From Sphingobacterium oryzagri (GTDB lineage: Bacteria > Bacteroidota > Bacteroidia > Sphingobacteriales > Sphingobacteriaceae): a stretch of 64,000 nucleotides of DNA. Position numbers and translations under genes: made by a program. The first letter of the stretch is position 1; each line of letters starts with the position of its first letter. The stretch spans positions 3,534,001 through 3,598,000 of the forward strand of contig NZ_CP117880.1 of the NCBI RefSeq assembly GCF_028736175.1, written 5' to 3'. Below, piece by piece: positions 53,300 through 61,655 of this stretch. The notes under the pieces are model-generated. The model did not search any database. It was given only the letters and a program-made list of their open reading frames with translations, and was not told the DNA's origin.

Positions 53300-55975
53300 C
53301 TAAGCATCGTTAGGCTTATTATTTGGATGTTCGTTGATCTCCGGATCAGTACGATCGTCCTGCGCCTGCGGTAATGGCGGTAGCGCGGGAACAGGCGGCA
53401 ATTTTGCTGCTTCAAACTGTTCACGTGCCTGCTGCGATTGGCTACGCACAAGAAATGTACCTTTAACCCGTGTAGAATTAAAGATATACAACGTCCATAC
53501 GATAGAAAAGGTTAATCCACGAATAGCAGTCGAATAAATATCCACGCTATCAAACGGTTGATGGAACATGGCATACGATAGTGCCGTGTCCAAAACCAGA
53601 AACAACAAGCGAAACAGCAACGTGAATAATAAGGTTTGTGGGAAAATATCCCTTCGGCAAACCAACAGATAAGCCGAATAAAGCAAAAGAAACAGCAGGA
53701 AGATATTACCAAAAAATTCGAAAAATATCAATCCCTTGAAAAACACGGGCGGTGTGCCGTGATTGAATTCCAGGGACGACCAAACAAGATCGTCAAAGAA
53801 TAACTTTATACCGTCTACAAACACCATGAGCGCCGATAGCAGCAACCCGATAAGCAGCACAATGAGCCATCCACCAATTTGATCGTGCTGCACTTCATCA
53901 TACAGCGGTACTATGGATGACGCAGACCGTTGATGATAAAAACGATGAACAAGCCAGGTCAGCAATGCAAACGTCAATATAAAGCCGATAATCACGAACG
54001 CGTAAATTGCCTGTTGCTGATTGGAGCCCGTTATAAAACCATCACCATCCAGATAAACCACCGCGCCGAAGTAGGCATCTTTATCTGCAAAGTCGGCGTA
54101 ATATTCCGATACGTTATCGGCTTTTACATAGGTTTCGTGAAAGCCAAGCCGATAAGCTATTTTTAACGTATCTTTTACGGTGTGCACATTTTTCGCGAAA
54201 TAGTAACTTTCCCGATCCATAAAGTGGTTTTCCCCAAATACCGGCACATCGACAGCATCCGGGTTGATCACGTAAATATCGTGCTCGATGGATAAAGGAT
54301 ACGATAGCGCTATTGGCGAAGTGCGCGAAGCCGTTGCCTCCGGCAGGTAATTGAGAATATTAGTTGCATACACGCTTACATACGGTCGGTTAGTGCCTAC
54401 CTCCACTTCGGCTAGCGACTTGATCGTATAATGTTCGTCCACACACAGTACATTCGTGCGCAAATCATCCGTAAAAGTTAACGGAGCCAATCGATCCAAT
54501 TGCTTGTAAATACCTTGGTAATATGTTAAATACGATTTTTCAATTTGATTCTTTGCCGTTTGCCGGAAATAATTGCGCATACGATCGGCATCCGAACCGC
54601 TATAAATCGTCCGCACGTCAAAGGTAGCGCCACCATCAGTTTTTAGTTGCAGCTTTTCCTCCACCCGAATCGTACCGCTGACCGATTTATCGGTATCTTG
54701 CATTTTGCCATGTTTACCAACCGGCAATACTTTTCCGTAGAACGGAAAATAGCGATCGTGGAATGAACCACCCTGATTACTCATCGTCGGATCGATCTTC
54801 TCCAACCGATCATCTACCGAAACAAATACCAGCATATGATTAAATGCGCCTGGTGTAGGTTGGTAATTTTCCAATCCATATTCCTCGAGCGTGTTAGCCA
54901 ACACCAACTGGCTTTCAATGCCTTTATGTTTTAGGATGGCGGCCAACAACACCGACTTATCTTTACAATCGCCATAGCGCTGTGCAAAAACCTTCTCTGG
55001 CGCATTAGCGCGATGCGAATATTCGCCAACCTCAATGCCCATATAACGTACATCATTTTGCACAAAATTGGTCACCGCTTCAACGTACTTTAGCGAATCT
55101 CGCCCGTTTTTCTCCCACAGATTATCTGCAAATTTCGCCAGTTTACCACTTGGCGAAATAACGGGAATTGGGTTTACGCGCATTGCCCATGCTGAAACTT
55201 CCGCCCATGTGGCAAACTCCGAGCATTGAATCCAAGGGCGACTGGTATACCAATACGGCACGTTAGTTTCGTAAGCTGTTTGTCCTGTTCCGGCAATTTC
55301 CCAATAATACGACACGGCATTACCAACAGCCTGTTGAGCTGGCTGTGCAGCGCCAACAAATCTTTTAAACCGTAGTTTCCGCCCTTCGGGCACCAGATAA
55401 TGAACATGCAGCAAGCCTATAGGCTCAGAGCCCTCTAAAAAATAACTGTCGAAAAATTTATTTTCAAATACAGGATTAAATCCCTTCAACGAATAGGCGA
55501 GTATTATTTTGTCATCTTTCCGCAAATCATCCAACACAAGATGCGCTGCGTACGTACCATTATAGATAGAACGCGCAAGATCGGTCTCAGACGCCATCAA
55601 ATTAAAACGTGCTAACGCTAACCGATCAAGTCTTTTGCCCTCTCGCAAAACAACCAATTCATGCAAAATCAAGCTTTGGTATTGCGGATCGAAGACAATG
55701 TTTACCTGGCCGGCATTTTCTGCACCTGCATGATCACTCAGCACCTTCACGTCGCGATAAAAACGGGTTTGCAAGCCTAAATTAACCTGATAATCGATAG
55801 ATTCATAATAATACCCGTCACTAACATCTGCTAAATCGGGTGTCCGCACCTGCTTTTGCGTAGGTCGTACCCATGAGGGCGTAGCCGCTTTGGTAAGTTT
55901 TGGAACCAGCGCATAAGCGACATGCAACTGACAGAAAAGAAGCAAACCGACGACGGCAAATAATTTATATTTCAT
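53300..55975 (-). CDS. DUF3857-transglutaminase-like membrane protein with DUF2569 region
   Basis: 891 residues from the ATG at 55975; the GTG at 55993 is less likely. Signal peptide (1-24), DUF3857 domain (about 50-215), transglutaminase-like domain (about 265-400) with Cys337 in YGDCKDKS, His380 in AFNHMLVF and Asp395 in KIDPTM, a beta-rich region, then at least five membrane helices (about 650-850) resembling DUF2569 (IGGWLIVLLIGLLLSAL). The triad is intact. The soluble part would lie in the periplasm. Function unproven; such proteins may process or cross-link peptides. Confidence 0.85.
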   Translation of the reverse strand: MKYKLFAVVGLLLFCQLHVAYALVPKLTKAATPSWVRPTQKQVRTPDLADVSDGYYYESIDYQVNLGLQTRFYRDVKVLSDHAGAENAGQVNIVFDPQYQSLILHELVVLREGKRLDRLALARFNLMASETDLARSIYNGTYAAHLVLDDLRKDDKIILAYSLKGFNPVFENKFFDSYFLEGSEPIGLLHVHYLVPEGRKLRFKRFVGAAQPAQQAVGNAVSYYWEIAGTGQTAYETNVPYWYTSRPWIQCSEFATWAEVSAWAMRVNPIPVISPSGKLAKFADNLWEKNGRDSLKYVEAVTNFVQNDVRYMGIEVGEYSHRANAPEKVFAQRYGDCKDKSVLLAAILKHKGIESQLVLANTLEEYGLENYQPTPGAFNHMLVFVSVDDRLEKIDPTMSNQGGSFHDRYFPFYGKVLPVGKHGKMQDTDKSVSGTIRVEEKLQLKTDGGATFDVRTIYSGSDADRMRNYFRQTAKNQIEKSYLTYYQGIYKQLDRLAPLTFTDDLRTNVLCVDEHYTIKSLAEVEVGTNRPYVSVYATNILNYLPEATASRTSPIALSYPLSIEHDIYVINPDAVDVPVFGENHFMDRESYYFAKNVHTVKDTLKIAYRLGFHETYVKADNVSEYYADFADKDAYFGAVVYLDGDGFITGSNQQQAIYAFVIIGFILTFALLTWLVHRFYHQRSASSIVPLYDEVQHDQIGGWLIVLLIGLLLSALMVFVDGIKLFFDDLVWSSLEFNHGTPPVFFKGLIFFEFFGNIFLLFLLLYSAYLLVCRRDIFPQTLLFTLLFRLLFLVLDTALSYAMFHQPFDSVDIYSTAIRGLTFSIVWTLYIFNSTRVKGTFLVRSQSQQAREQFEAAKLPPVPALPPLPQAQDDRTDPEINEHPNNKPNDA

Positions 55976-56491
55976 GGGGTTAATAATATGCACCGAAGAT
56001 AATAATAAAGGTGAAAATTTTCAACCGCCAATGAAAACTACAAAAACTGCAATCCCATAAGATTCAATGACCTCAGCTGTGCGACTAAGCGATAACGGCG
56101 TCTGGATGCGCCCTAAAAAGATTAGCGCAGTGCTACGGCAATTTCGCGAAACGATTGATCACTCGCCAGCACAGTACGCTTTCGCAAGAAAGCAGTACAT
56201 AACTACATTTCCTGTCGATAAGCGTTGAATTAAAGAACCCGAATAAGCCATTATTTTTCGCTGCGCAAAAGATGAATAATTTACGCTTCATCTTGAAAAA
56301 CAATCCTCCACCTGAGTTAATATTACCAAGTTTATGGTGCACATTCCAAGCATGGTGTGACGCCTACTCGGTCGCCGCAGATGCTGACCACCTCAAAAGC
56401 GTCGGCTGACGCAATTTGTGGGTTTAGCCTGCGCTGATTTCTACAGCAGGCAATGCAGCTGCGGCAATGTAAATTTATGGAGCGAAAAAAG
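55976..56491. other. Intergenic region, 516 bases
   Basis: Between the transglutaminase gene start and the SurE gene end. Small frames here are short and lack domains. No terminator, repeat or RNA gene was recognised. Confidence 0.45.
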
Positions 56492-57217
56492 TTATTTCGA
56501 AAGTTTATCCTGTAACATTTGCTCATCCGTCAGGTCAAGGCGCAGCGGCGTGATCGACACAAAATCATGTTCCACAGCCCAACGATCGGTTCCTTCATCA
56601 GCCGGTTCTAATGGTGTTACGGTAAACCAGTAATGCTTTCTTCCCATCGGGTCTGTGCCCGGCATAATCGTGCCATCATATAAACGCACAGATTGCCGTG
56701 TCCAAACAATATCACGCGGTTGCGGCGGAAAATTCACATTGTATAACGCGAGTTCAGTATCTTTCAACAACAACTCCAGCGTTTGCTCTACGTAAGATTC
56801 CAACGCTTCAAAATCTGGCTCGGTTTTGCCTACAGGCGTGCTCAATGCGATTCCCTTAATGCCAAACAACACCGCTTGCTTTGCGGCTGCCAGCGTACCG
56901 GAGTGCCACATGGAATTGCCTAAGTTTGGCCCCATATTAATGCCCGAGAGCACGACATCGACGTCGCTCCAAAGATGCGTTCCCATAGCCACGCAATCTG
57001 CCGGTGTTCCATTCACGCGATATGCTTCAATATCTTTAAATTCTACCGGCGATTTCTTATAGCCTAAAGGTCTGGAGTGCGTCACGGCGTGCCCCATAGA
57101 CGACTGTTCTACATCTGGCGCGACCACGCGTACTTCGCCAAATTTTTTTGCCACTTTTGCTAAAGCTGCTATCCCGGGACTATATATACCATCGTCGTTT
57201 GTTACTAATATTCTCAT
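56492..57217 (-). CDS. surE: 5'/3'-nucleotidase SurE
   Basis: 241 residues from the ATG at 57217, which gives the standard SurE opening MRILVTNDDG (Asp8, Asp9). The frame extends to 57250 without family similarity. Other motifs: a Ser in QSSMGHAVT and Asn in SGINMGPNLGNS. SurE dephosphorylates nucleoside monophosphates, in a divalent metal-dependent way in the cytoplasm. Divergent from the lipid-kinase-like gene with 102 bases between starts. Confidence 0.96.
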   Translation of the reverse strand: MRILVTNDDGIYSPGIAALAKVAKKFGEVRVVAPDVEQSSMGHAVTHSRPLGYKKSPVEFKDIEAYRVNGTPADCVAMGTHLWSDVDVVLSGINMGPNLGNSMWHSGTLAAAKQAVLFGIKGIALSTPVGKTEPDFEALESYVEQTLELLLKDTELALYNVNFPPQPRDIVWTRQSVRLYDGTIMPGTDPMGRKHYWFTVTPLEPADEGTDRWAVEHDFVSITPLRLDLTDEQMLQDKLSK

Positions 57218-57319
57218 CGTAATTCTATTTTTTTTAAACAATTTGCACATTTATACAACAATTGAGCCTACAAAATGGTTCACCTAGAAATATTGCAAAG
57301 ATCTACCTACGCTTATCAT

Positions 57320-58234
57320 ATGAAACAAGCTATTTTACTACACAACCCCGGAGCGGGTGATGAAGATCACGTCAAATCGGATCTGATTCAGGCGATTGAA
57401 CAGGAAGGCTTCGGATGCGTCTATTTTTCCATCAAGAAAGATGATAGCTGGAAAACCCAACTTGATCAAGCTGATTTTATTATCGTTGCAGGCGGCGACG
57501 GAACGGTGCGAACAGTCGTCAAGCAGTTGGTCAAACGAAACGCTTTGGACAAAAAAATACCCATTGCGATATTGCCTATGGGAACGGCAAATAATTTATC
57601 AAAAACCTTGGGTATTGACAATGAGGAAGCCCGTGAAACCCATATTAAAAACTGGAAAACAAGTCGGCCCAAGCGTTTCGACCTTGGGGTTATCAAAAAT
57701 GCCGATACAACCGACTTTTTCATGGAAAGCGCTGGATATGGACTTTTCCCAAATTTGATACAGGCTATGGATGCCGAAGACAAAAGCGGCTTAGAGACGG
57801 CAAAAGATGAACTTAAGTTTGCGCTAACCGTTTTACAGCGGCTGGTATTGACGGCAGAAGCAGCAGATTTTTGGCTTCAGGCAGATGGGCAAGTTTACCA
57901 AGGAAAATGCCTGCTGTTAGAGGTGATGAATATCCGATCGATCGGGCCAAACCTGATCTTATCTAACGAGGCAGAAACGGACGACGGAGTATTCAATGTG
58001 GTGTATGTGGCAGAAGAGCAACGAGAGGCGTTTGCAGCATACGTCGGCCGACTGATCGATGGCGAAAATGATCCGGGATTTGCATACAACACGTTTCATG
58101 CCGCTGCCTTAACAATTGATTGCGATAGTAAGTATATGCATCTGGACGATGAGCTCATCCTGCCGCTGAAAAATCCGCTGGTACTGGAAGTAAGAGAAAA
58201 TGTACTTGCTTTTCTGGTTAACGATGCGGGCTAA
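57320..58234 (+). CDS. Diacylglycerol/lipid kinase-family protein
   Basis: 304 residues from the ATG at 57320; the longer frame from 57275 adds no conserved residues. DAGK catalytic domain: HNPGAGD near the start, the nucleotide loop GGDGTVRTV (about 60-68) and PMGTANNLSKTLG. The C-terminal half (about 130-300) is the beta-sandwich of the NAD/lipid-kinase fold. Members phosphorylate diacylglycerol or related lipids, or lack activity; the substrate is not decided here. Divergent from surE. Confidence 0.87.
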   Translation: MKQAILLHNPGAGDEDHVKSDLIQAIEQEGFGCVYFSIKKDDSWKTQLDQADFIIVAGGDGTVRTVVKQLVKRNALDKKIPIAILPMGTANNLSKTLGIDNEEARETHIKNWKTSRPKRFDLGVIKNADTTDFFMESAGYGLFPNLIQAMDAEDKSGLETAKDELKFALTVLQRLVLTAEAADFWLQADGQVYQGKCLLLEVMNIRSIGPNLILSNEAETDDGVFNVVYVAEEQREAFAAYVGRLIDGENDPGFAYNTFHAAALTIDCDSKYMHLDDELILPLKNPLVLEVRENVLAFLVNDAG

Positions 58235-58926
58235 ACGATACCATGTGTATATTTATGTAAGCAACCCATCTGTAAACAAAATGCTTCAGCGACTTGCAAA
58301 ATAGCTGTAGGCAACAACATATTGCATAGCGACAATATAGGTTCGTACATATAACTCGGTAGGTGTCCATATTTCGTTCTACCTAATTACTTGCGCTATT
58401 GTCTGCAAATTTATAGTGATAATCAGGCTGACGCTGTTGTACGCATATTACCTTGCAGATACGATGACGATAAACGGCTATTGCCCTTGCAGGATGTTGC
58501 GAGGGCAAACGTGAATTGCTACATTTAACAAAACTTTGAGTTTACCCCCCGCCGCCCCACGGTTAATTATTTTCTATAACTGCACAACAATTCAACCCTG
58601 CACTAAATAACTAACCATAAAATGTTATAAATACATTTAATTTAATTTTTTTTACAAAAAACACCACTAAAACGTTTTTACAAGTTAAACATTCATTTTA
58701 AACAATCGATTGATTAACGCTATCTATTGATTTTCCCAAATATTTGTAATACTTTTAACGGTATATTTAACAATACAATACGAAACACAATAATTAAAGA
58801 GATTAGTAAACCATTATTTAACAAAAAATTAAAATCAAACATTTGAAAAATACCAAATTCTATTTTATTCTTTCAGATGTATACGATATAACCGTTTTTC
58901 ATGTTTAGGTTAGTTGTTTGCTTAAT

Positions 58927-58960
58927 GCTCTCGTGCCCCGTTCCCACGGGGCCGAAGAGC
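58927..58960 (+). repeat. GC-rich hairpin element, copy 2
   Basis: GCTC-TCGT-GCCCCG, 6-base loop, CGGGGC-CGAA-GAGC. Matches the inverted element at 46317-46352 in both arms. GAGCGA follows in both copies. Confidence 0.6.
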
Positions 58961-59072
58961 GAGCAAAGAGAAAAGCTTAAAAAACGAACAAAAAATTAAT
59001 CGTGGCTATGCATCAAATTGTTTTTTTCCTAATGCAATAGCAGTTTAATAATTAGGCTTTAGGACCAAGCCG

Positions 59073-59112
59073 AAGCGGTCGCCGTGACATGGGGCGGGGC
59101 CGCTTTTTTTTT
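59073..59112 (+). terminator. Strong intrinsic terminator in the gene-poor region
   Basis: AAGCGGTC (59073-59080) pairs with GGCCGCTT (59098-59105) including one G-T pair, with an inner GCC/GGC stem, followed by nine T. Confidence 0.8.
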
Positions 59113-59555
59113 GTGCTTTGGCTATTCCTTTTCGCAGAAAATAAGCTTTGCCAGACACAGGGCATCCACACAAGTTTTCGAAAAAGGTTGGCCCAGCACC
59201 TCTTACCCAGCTGTCAACAAGTCTTTATAAGAGAATTAATAACCTAAGAGCAGAAATAGGTTTCCAATTCTCCATTATCGGCGAACTTGTGTCGGCTAAG
59301 TCTTTACTCTACGCCAGTCTATACCTATTTATTTGTTTATGCCTTGCGCGATTCATCTGTCAACCGATTTCGGGTAACAAACAGCACTAGTCGATGCAAA
59401 ACTATATCGACGGCACAGAAGTCGCAACTTACGTCATAGAAACGCCTGTACTTGGTACGAAAATTATGATGTGCAATTTTCTATAGTTTTTTTTGAATGA
59501 GATAAAAAAAATAAAACGAAGATTAGCTTAGCGTTGTTCTTCAAACAAAAATAAA

Positions 59556-59678
59556 ATGCCAAATACTTCTTATAAAAACAAACTAAACCTCGGCATGCTC
59601 GGCATGTTAATCTTAATCTCTGTTTGCATTTATATTACGTTGCAACTTATTCAGCAACAACAGCTGTTAAACGTGTAG
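59556..59678 (+). CDS. Possible 40-residue single-span membrane peptide
   Basis: 40 codons from an ATG: positively charged start (MPNTSYKNKLNLG), one hydrophobic helix (about 13-31, GMLGMLILISVCIYITLQL) and a glutamine run (QQQQLLNV) at the end. The lysines before the helix fit an N-inside small membrane protein. No paralogue in the window supports it, so it is a candidate only. It converges with the ABC transporter gene, 64 bases away. Confidence 0.4.
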   Translation: MPNTSYKNKLNLGMLGMLILISVCIYITLQLIQQQQLLNV

Positions 59679-59742
59679 TGTTGGTAAAATTTGCTTCGTT
59701 CCCACGCCCTTACCGCGTATTGGCAGCGCTTATTAGCGCCCG

Positions 59743-60423
59743 CTAGCGGTTGATAAGCTTCATCAAGTCGGCAGACCATGTGTGTGCTTTCAGTTCGGCT
59801 TCCAACGTGGCAAATTTATCCTTCTCCAGCTGTCTCGCGAATGTACCCTTTTCCAACAAAAAAAGTTCGTCACAGCTTTCTTTGAGCGTAGCAAATATGT
59901 GCGAAGAAAGTAATATTATTTTGCCTTTCTCGCGAAGTGCAGCAATCAGCGTGGTCAACATCATGCTGCTTTGCAAATCAAGCCCGTTATACGGCTCATC
60001 GAAAATAAAATAATCGTTATCCTGCAAAAGCACGCCCATAATAGCAAGCTTTTTCTTCATACCCGTGGAGTAGCTGCTTACGTAATTCTTCAACGGAAGA
60101 TCAAATATATTATAGGTATGCAGGTCGCGCACCTGCTGTACGCGTGCGCTCGTTAACAGCAATAGATATTCTTCGCCCGTTATTTTCGGCAGAAAATAAT
60201 GTTCAGCGACTAAGTAACCTAACCTGTCTTTTATCGGCATGGTCGTTGCCTCTATATGTCCAGTATACGATTCGAGTCCGGCCAGACATCTAAAAAAGGT
60301 CGTTTTCCCAGCCGCATTAGCGCCCACAATGCCGTATACATGGCCGGGCAGAAACAAAGCATCGATATTGTCTAACACCACTTTTTTGCCAAACTTCTTT
60401 TGTAGCTTATCTATCTTGATCAT
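59743..60423 (-). CDS. ABC transporter ATP-binding protein
   Basis: 226 residues. Walker A GANAAGKTT (about 33-41), signature SSYSTGMKKKL (about 117-127), Walker B YFIFDEPYNGLD (about 138-149) and a switch His in LLSSHIF. Complete nucleotide-binding domain of the ABC-2 exporter type. The start overlaps the end of the upstream membrane-protein gene by 17 bases, so the two are coupled and probably form one exporter. Substrate unknown. Confidence 0.93.
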   Translation of the reverse strand: MIKIDKLQKKFGKKVVLDNIDALFLPGHVYGIVGANAAGKTTFFRCLAGLESYTGHIEATTMPIKDRLGYLVAEHYFLPKITGEEYLLLLTSARVQQVRDLHTYNIFDLPLKNYVSSYSTGMKKKLAIMGVLLQDNDYFIFDEPYNGLDLQSSMMLTTLIAALREKGKIILLSSHIFATLKESCDELFLLEKGTFARQLEKDKFATLEAELKAHTWSADLMKLINR

Positions 60424-61336
60424 GATATTTTTCTAGATTTCGTTTCGCTTTGCGAAAGTAGTAGGGAAATAATATAAGTAAGCCAATTGGCATGCTTGCT
60501 GCGAATACAAAGATCAATCCTTCCAACAAGCCTGCTTGTCTGGGATAAATCGCGTACTTTACGAAGAGCAACAGCGCCAACAATAAGCCGCCCAACAGCA
60601 CGGCTAGACAAAGCCAGGTTAGCTGCTCGCTAAAGCGTAAACTCAGACCGATAAAAAAGGGTGCCAACAGTAGTAGTAATTGTCCTTCTCCCCTACCTAA
60701 TTTACGTCGTAGAAAAAGAGCCGCCGGATCGCTGAAATTCCATAGAACGATTTCAGGCTCTATCACGTTATAAACTTCGCCAACCACAGTCAGTGTAATA
60801 ATAGCAAACAGCACGATCGCCAGGTTAAAATTACCCACATACATCGCAATAGCAAGCAACGCACTGAACAGGAGCAACAACCAAAGACGCCGGCGAAAGA
60901 AAATAATAAATTCAAACGGATGTCGGCGAAATGGCGTAGGCATGGCTCGGTGCCAGTTTAGTTTAGGGTGAAACGATGCAAAGAGCAAAGCCAATCCGAA
61001 GCTAAGCAATGCAGCAAGCCACAAGCCTGCTAAACAAGCTAATAACAACAAAGGTGCAACAAGCAGGCTATTTTCCAATACACGTAACCGATAAAATTTT
61101 CTTTTTGAAAACAGCGTGCGCAGATGATCCAATCGTTGCTCATCAGAGAGGGTCAACAAAAGCGAAACCGCAAGATAGGGAAGTAAATATTGTGCTAGCG
61201 AGGCATAATGCGAGAGCAAGTAATAACCGGCAATACACATCGCGATGAACAAGCCAAATCCGACAATAAAGGGAATGCCTGTTTCTTCGATCGAACGACG
61301 GATAATACGATATTGGAGTTTAAAATAGTACTGCAT
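60407..61336 (-). CDS. Membrane protein, partner of the ABC ATPase
   Basis: 309 residues from the ATG at 61336 (MQYYFKLQY); the frame extends ten codons further without support. About eight hydrophobic helices, no signal peptide, charged cytoplasmic ends (RRSIEETG, KAKRNLEKYHDQDR). The family is not recognised, but the 17-base overlap with the ATPase gene suggests it is the permease of an ABC-2-like exporter. The RRKLGRGEGQ loop near residue 210 is polar and may face the cytoplasm. Confidence 0.78.
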   Translation of the reverse strand: MQYYFKLQYRIIRRSIEETGIPFIVGFGLFIAMCIAGYYLLSHYASLAQYLLPYLAVSLLLTLSDEQRLDHLRTLFSKRKFYRLRVLENSLLVAPLLLLACLAGLWLAALLSFGLALLFASFHPKLNWHRAMPTPFRRHPFEFIIFFRRRLWLLLLFSALLAIAMYVGNFNLAIVLFAIITLTVVGEVYNVIEPEIVLWNFSDPAALFLRRKLGRGEGQLLLLLAPFFIGLSLRFSEQLTWLCLAVLLGGLLLALLLFVKYAIYPRQAGLLEGLIFVFAASMPIGLLILFPYYFRKAKRNLEKYHDQDR

Positions 61337-61655
61337 AGCAAAGCTGCTCGACCTGCAAGGTGGCAATGCCTAAAGCTACTGTTTTTTAGGAAATTTTGTG
61401 GCATTATCTAACAATCAGGCGATCTGGTTTGTACCGAATACCTGTTAGCGTAAAATAAAGGCTCGTTTGCCGCATCAGCTAAACTGGCAGAGATGAATAG
61501 CGTTTTTTAGTAGACATTCTTTCGCCCGAACAACGTATCACCTTGTACGCCGCAAAAAGAAAAAATGTGTTGACGAAAAATACGAGTTTTAATAAAAAAT
61601 CCGCTGACCATATTCTGGCCAACGGATCGATGAAAAAAGTAACGCTAACGCTTGG
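61337..61655. other. Intergenic region, about 320 bases
   Basis: Between the start of the ABC-exporter membrane gene and the end of the TonB receptor gene, both on the minus strand. Contains the receptor terminator (61599-61627). No gene and no consensus promoter for the exporter pair were found. Confidence 0.45.
61599..61627 (-). terminator. Intrinsic terminator of the TonB receptor gene at 61656
   Basis: Minus strand: ATCCGTTGGCC (61627-61617) pairs with GGTCAGCGGAT (61609-61599), 11 pairs with two G-T pairs, followed by six T. Confidence 0.85.

Larger units (their letters stand above)
58900..59113 (+). ncRNA. Candidate small RNA ending in a strong terminator
   Basis: No gene precedes it within about 650 bases, yet a strong plus-strand terminator stands at 59073-59112, and a structured GC hairpin at 58927-58960. 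The 5' end is not defined. I do not recognise it as 6S, tmRNA, RNase P or SRP RNA. Confidence 0.3.
58235..59555. other. Long AT-rich, gene-poor region
   Basis: About 1.3 kb. The part 58600-58900 is very AT-rich and has no convincing frame or DnaA-box cluster. The right part holds the hairpin element at 58927 and a terminator at 59073, which together suggest a small RNA. The 80-codon frame at 59148 shows no domain and looks spurious. Confidence 0.5.

Noticed and set aside
58600..58900. Replication origin
   Set aside because: AT-rich, but no cluster of TTATCCACA-like DnaA boxes and no dnaA or dnaN nearby.
59148..59390. 80-codon plus-strand frame
   Set aside because: No recognisable domain or promoter, odd composition, lies right after a terminator; probably chance.
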